Assembly (NCBI RefSeq): GCF_029962835.1
Contig: NC_080583.1
Span: 71,533,158 to 71,597,157 of the forward strand
Reading direction: 5' to 3'
Length of the DNA: 64,000 nucleotides
Source of the DNA: Magnolia sinica
Taxonomy: Eukaryota; Streptophyta; Magnoliopsida; Magnoliales; Magnoliaceae
Under the pieces are notes generated by a model, which searched no databases, was not told the DNA's origin, and saw only the letters and a program-made list of their open reading frames with translations. The position numbers and the translations under genes are program-made. This document shows positions 61,113 through 64,000 of this stretch, piece by piece (position 1 is the first letter of the stretch; the number at the start of each line of letters is the position of its first letter).

Positions 61113-61336
61113 CTATAATAACCATGAAGAAAATTGAAAATTGATATTGTTAAAGCATACATATAAAAGTATATCACATATATTTTGCAGCTGGTAACTG
61201 TGCAAGACTGTGTATGTGATTTTATAGCCAATTAGGAAAAGAACTATCTGTAGACAACTCCAACAACATCATGAGTATCTACCAACCCAGCCAATGGAAA
61301 TGGATGATAATGGATTCTGTTCAGAAATATTTCGGC

Positions 61337-61983
61337 TAGAGCCATACATGAACTGAGTTATCTCGGTTAACTCGCTCGACTCGACTCGAAAAGGCTCAAT
61401 TCGAAACTGAGTTCAAGCTGAGTCAAGCTGATTTTTGAAGCTCGAAAAAATTTCGAGCCGAGTTCGAGCTTGGCCGAGCTCGAATCGACTTGGATTGAAC
61501 CTCAACTCGAATCAAACATGGATCGAACTAGTTCGGTGACTCGGTTGTTTTGATATTGATGTTGCTCACCAAGTGTTTGATGAAATGACTCAACGAAGTG
61601 TTGTTTCGGGTGGATACATTCCTTGGGATCAGCCAGTGGCGAGGAAGGTATGGATATGAAACAAATCACTACCAAAAAAACAAACATTACAAGATAAAAT
61701 TACCCTTGGATCTTGATTTTGATGCTGCCTACTGAGTGTTTGATGAAATACATGTAAATTGCTGCTGCTGTTTTGCAAACTGTGAGAAATTGAAGGTGCA
61801 CTTCATGTGTTTGAGAAAATGCCGCACAGGCTCGAACTGGCCCAAGCTGTTGACCGAACCGAGCCGAGCTGGCAAGTCAGGCTCGAGGATCGAGCCGAGC
61901 CGAGTTCGAGCTAGGGTCAGCTAGCGGCCGAGCCGAGTCGAGTTGTGCCAAGCTCGACTCGGTTCAACTCATGTACAGCTCTA
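61337..61983. mobile_element. hAT-type MITE, 647 bp
   Basis: Left end TAGAGCCATACATGAACTGA and right end CATGTACAGCTCTA form inverted repeats. Both flanks carry the 8-bp duplication ATTTCGGC (61329-61336 and 61984-61991). Subterminal GAGCCGAGTTCGAGCT-type words fill both ends. The centre has two copies of GAGTGTTTGATGAAAT-like sequence (near 61570 and 61733). It sits in the intron upstream of the first visible QUA2 exon. Confidence 0.83.
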
Positions 61984-62337
61984 ATTTCGGCTACAAAATT
62001 GAGCAAATGCATATTGAACTATCAAATGCAAATGCACATGGAGGTTTCAAACCAAGTAAACAATATCAAATGGATCACTAGTTCTCAAGCAATTTCAATT
62101 CAAACTCACTTCATTAGGAATAAAAATATTCCCCATCACCTCAGCAAATTGTGCAGAGATTGCTGCAAACAAACTTGACAGACTGCAATACAAATTTAAC
62201 TCAAGTGCATTTGAAAACCAAGATCCCTTTTCCTCAATAGACTTGAGAGTGTAAGGGTGTATGATGAAATCAATGTATTTGTTTGATAAAGTATTAGTTG
62301 TAGATCCACCACTCGCCTGACCCAATACAAATCAGAG

Positions 62338-62577
62338 AATAGCATTTCCTGTTGAGGTTTGAGCAGCAAATGGTGTCCCTCTTCTTGTGCCTCTGAATCC
62401 ACAAGTACCAATGGAGGACCAGGAAACCACCTGACCTAGTATATCTGTAACAGTCACAATGGTATTATTGAAACTCGCTTGAACATGAATAACTCCTTTT
62501 AGTATTCTACGTCCACTCTTACGTGAACCAAAACGCCCATTCCTACGTGAACCAATTCTTGGTATAGGTTTTGCCAT
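62338..62577 (-). pseudogene. rps11: rps11 (plastid ribosomal protein S11) 5' fragment
   Basis: The ATG at 62575-62577 reads [20 protein letters not shown] and continues [18 protein letters not shown], then [18 protein letters not shown] and GNAI, where it breaks into unrelated sequence. Only 80 of the roughly 138 residues remain and the C-terminal rRNA-binding part is absent. Confidence 0.88.
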
Positions 62578-62695
62578 ATTTTATCATCTCATAAATATGA
62601 GTCAGAGACATATGGATATATCCATTTCATATCAAAACAGATCCTTTATTTGTCCATCGGGTCCTTTAGAAAATCCCTTTTTCTTCTTAGAAAGA

Positions 62696-62740
62696 TTACC
62701 CTTGTCTCTGTTTATGTCTCGGATTGAAACAAATTACTAG
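62696..62740 (-). pseudogene. rpl36: rpl36 (plastid ribosomal protein L36) 3' fragment
   Basis: The last codons read VICFNPRHKQRQG and stop at 62696-62698. The normal Cys-Ser-Asn-Pro is Cys-Phe-Asn-Pro here. The upstream part is missing. Confidence 0.78.
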
Positions 62741-63409
62741 AGCATGGATTGGAGGAGAACACCACAAGAAGAGTTTGATGCCTAAGAGATGCCATTTGAC
62801 TACAAATGGCCAGCACCAGCAAGTATTTATCCCCACAGGTGATTACTATGCTCTTTATCTTTATTTATTTAATTAATTTTTATTTTTTATTTTTTGTCTA
62901 CATTACTTACATTCATGGCTATCAATCCTTTTATAGCCATAGTTTCATATTACTGTTCCTGGGTTTTAGCTTCACTGGCTAGTGAAAACAAGATGATTCC
63001 TTGAAGAAACGGTCCTCCCAGCGACCGATTCCTTCGGTGCATTCTCTCAGGTATAATGGAAGAAGTAGAATCTTTCAATTCTTGATTTAAAAGCTATGTG
63101 GCCACTAACGTGCTTACACAAATTTACATCTCTCACTTGGCCACTATGACTGATCCTCACAATTACTAATACAAGATTTAATCTATCGGTTAATTTACCC
63201 AGACAGTCACAATATTTGTCATTTCAACATTCACAAAATAAAGATAATTCAAATTGATTTAGTAATTATCCTCTTCCTTTATACTAGGGTATGGGGATCT
63301 TTTCTATCATCCTTGGTTGTCATGGGATACTTCATTTTATCTTACAGTATGAGGATCATTTTCCATCATCTGTGACTTCATTGGCTAACTTATTCCATGT
63401 AGCCAGCCA

Positions 63410-64000
63410 TCATTCAATTTTCAGATCCATAGCAAACACATGCCTTTTAAAATTTTCATTAATCACAGCTTTTGCTAATGAGTCTACTATCATTTCTTTA
63501 TATGGTAAGAAATTTATAATTAATTTATTCTTTTGGAAGACGTCATATATATAATGATATTGCATTTCAATATGTTTTCCTTTCAAGCTTACTATTCTAT
63601 TTTTTATCGTGGTTATTGCTATGTAGTAAATATGTATTAGTTAGTCAGGGGATTCTCTTGAGTCAGTTATGAATCCTTTAATCCATACAGCTTCATTAGT
63701 TGTTATTCTACAGAGGATGTATTTCACCTCCATAGTGCATCTAACTACACAACACTGTTTCTTACTTAACTAAATACAACTCCACCTCCTAAGGTGAGTA
63801 TGTACCCTGTGGTAAATTTTCTATCATCTATATCTCCACAAAAGTTTGCATCAACATAACCTTTAACTGACAAGTGATCATTTCTATAACACAAATTATA
63901 ATTTTTACTTCTTTAAATGTATAACACAATGCATTTAATTGCTATCCAATCAGGATTGTGTTGGTATCTACTAACTGGTCTTGTCACAAAATTTAAATCT
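63410..64000 (-). pseudogene. Ty1/copia pol C-terminal end (RNase H), cut by right window edge
   Basis: Minus-strand reading gives SRYQHNPDWIAIKCIVLYI, then LSVKGYVDANFCGDIDDRK, then TTGYILTLGGGVVFS, the copia RNase H. After stops it ends HIEMQYHYIYDVFQ, LPYKEMIVDSLAKAV and FKRHVFAMDLKIE, stopping at 63410-63412. The order and the FKRHV.aMgL ending are typical of plant copia elements. Several stops break it. The LTR should lie to the left (below about 63400), but I could not delimit it. Confidence 0.82.

Larger units (their letters stand above)
62338..62740 (-). other. Nuclear copy of plastid DNA (NUPT): rps11-rpl36 segment
   Basis: About 400 bp on the minus strand keep the plastid gene order: the end of rpl36, a spacer of about 118 bp, then the first 80 codons of rps11. 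Similarity stops abruptly at both ends, inside rps11 and inside rpl36. In frame but with substitutions relative to the plastid gene, and truncated, so it is a transferred remnant in an intron or upstream region of the QUA2-like gene. Confidence 0.85.

Noticed and set aside
62095..62175. Exon-like stretch (ISAQFAEVMG before a GTGAGT donor) as the missing QUA2 exon upstream of 61112
   Set aside because: Only weak resemblance to the expected QIAEMIG segment, no continuity into VRTVLDIG, and the reading resembles background. Not called.
62332..62577. Functional nuclear rps11 gene
   Set aside because: Truncated at about codon 80, linked to an equally truncated rpl36 in plastid order and lacking a transit peptide, so it is a plastid DNA insert.
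1..64000. A new multi-gene biological system
   Set aside because: The host genes (WDR12, PPR, QUA2-like) have unrelated roles and independent promoters. Everything else is mobile DNA.

Overview
The window is nuclear DNA of a flowering plant. It contains spliced plant genes (a QUA2-type pectin methyltransferase and a WDR12 ribosome-biogenesis gene), an intronless PPR gene, plant-type LTR retrotransposons, LINEs, SINEs and MITEs, and a small plastid-derived insert. Many dispersed copies of a repeat containing CCGTCCATC and GTGGACCACACCA remind me of magnoliid or other TE-rich basal angiosperm genomes; that taxonomic guess is weak. Only about 5% of the window is host coding sequence.

Layout. 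1-5741: a decayed Ty3/gypsy chromovirus-type element on the minus strand, cut by the left window edge, with its 5' LTR at 4639-5741 and a SINE inserted in pol. 5742-8144: repeats, including an 840-bp inverted-repeat element rich in GCGATCGCATATGCG. 8145-9531: the first two exons of a WDR12 homologue (minus); no later exon is visible before the gypsy element, so the gene is either split by a long TE-filled intron or truncated. 11303-12700: an L1-type LINE remnant. 12863-15157: a complete 764-aa PLS/E-class PPR gene (minus) with telo-box motifs and a foldback MITE upstream. 15.7-27.1 kb: nested TE territory. It holds a decayed 'putative gypsy type transposon' (PF04195-like) gag region split by a roughly 3-kb insertion and by a 2.4-kb hAT element that carries a class III peroxidase first-exon fragment, followed by an LTR remnant. 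27.2-37.5 kb: tandem repeats, Harbinger-like and Mutator-like MITEs and a second SINE.

37585-61112 (minus): six consecutive exons of a QUA2/QUL-like putative pectin methyltransferase, 1260 coding bases, all in consistent phase. Its introns are swollen by insertions: an RTE-clade LINE in the last intron; a structurally complete 7.5-kb gypsy element (44006-51537, 1207-bp LTRs, ACAGT target duplication) in the next; and a roughly 135-bp tandem array, an L1 fragment with a 15-bp target duplication and a further L1 fragment in another. One splice donor appears to read GA instead of GT. The N-terminal exons lie beyond the right edge. 61.3-64.0 kb: a hAT MITE with an 8-bp duplication, a plastid insert (rps11-rpl36) and the 3' end of a Ty1/copia pol gene running off the right edge.

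The host genes are unrelated to one another: PPR proteins act on organellar RNA, WDR12 in nucleolar 60S assembly, and QUA2 in Golgi pectin methylation. I see no prokaryote-style operon, CRISPR array or new multi-gene system. The interest lies in TE nesting, gene-fragment capture and possible splice or gene-integrity defects.
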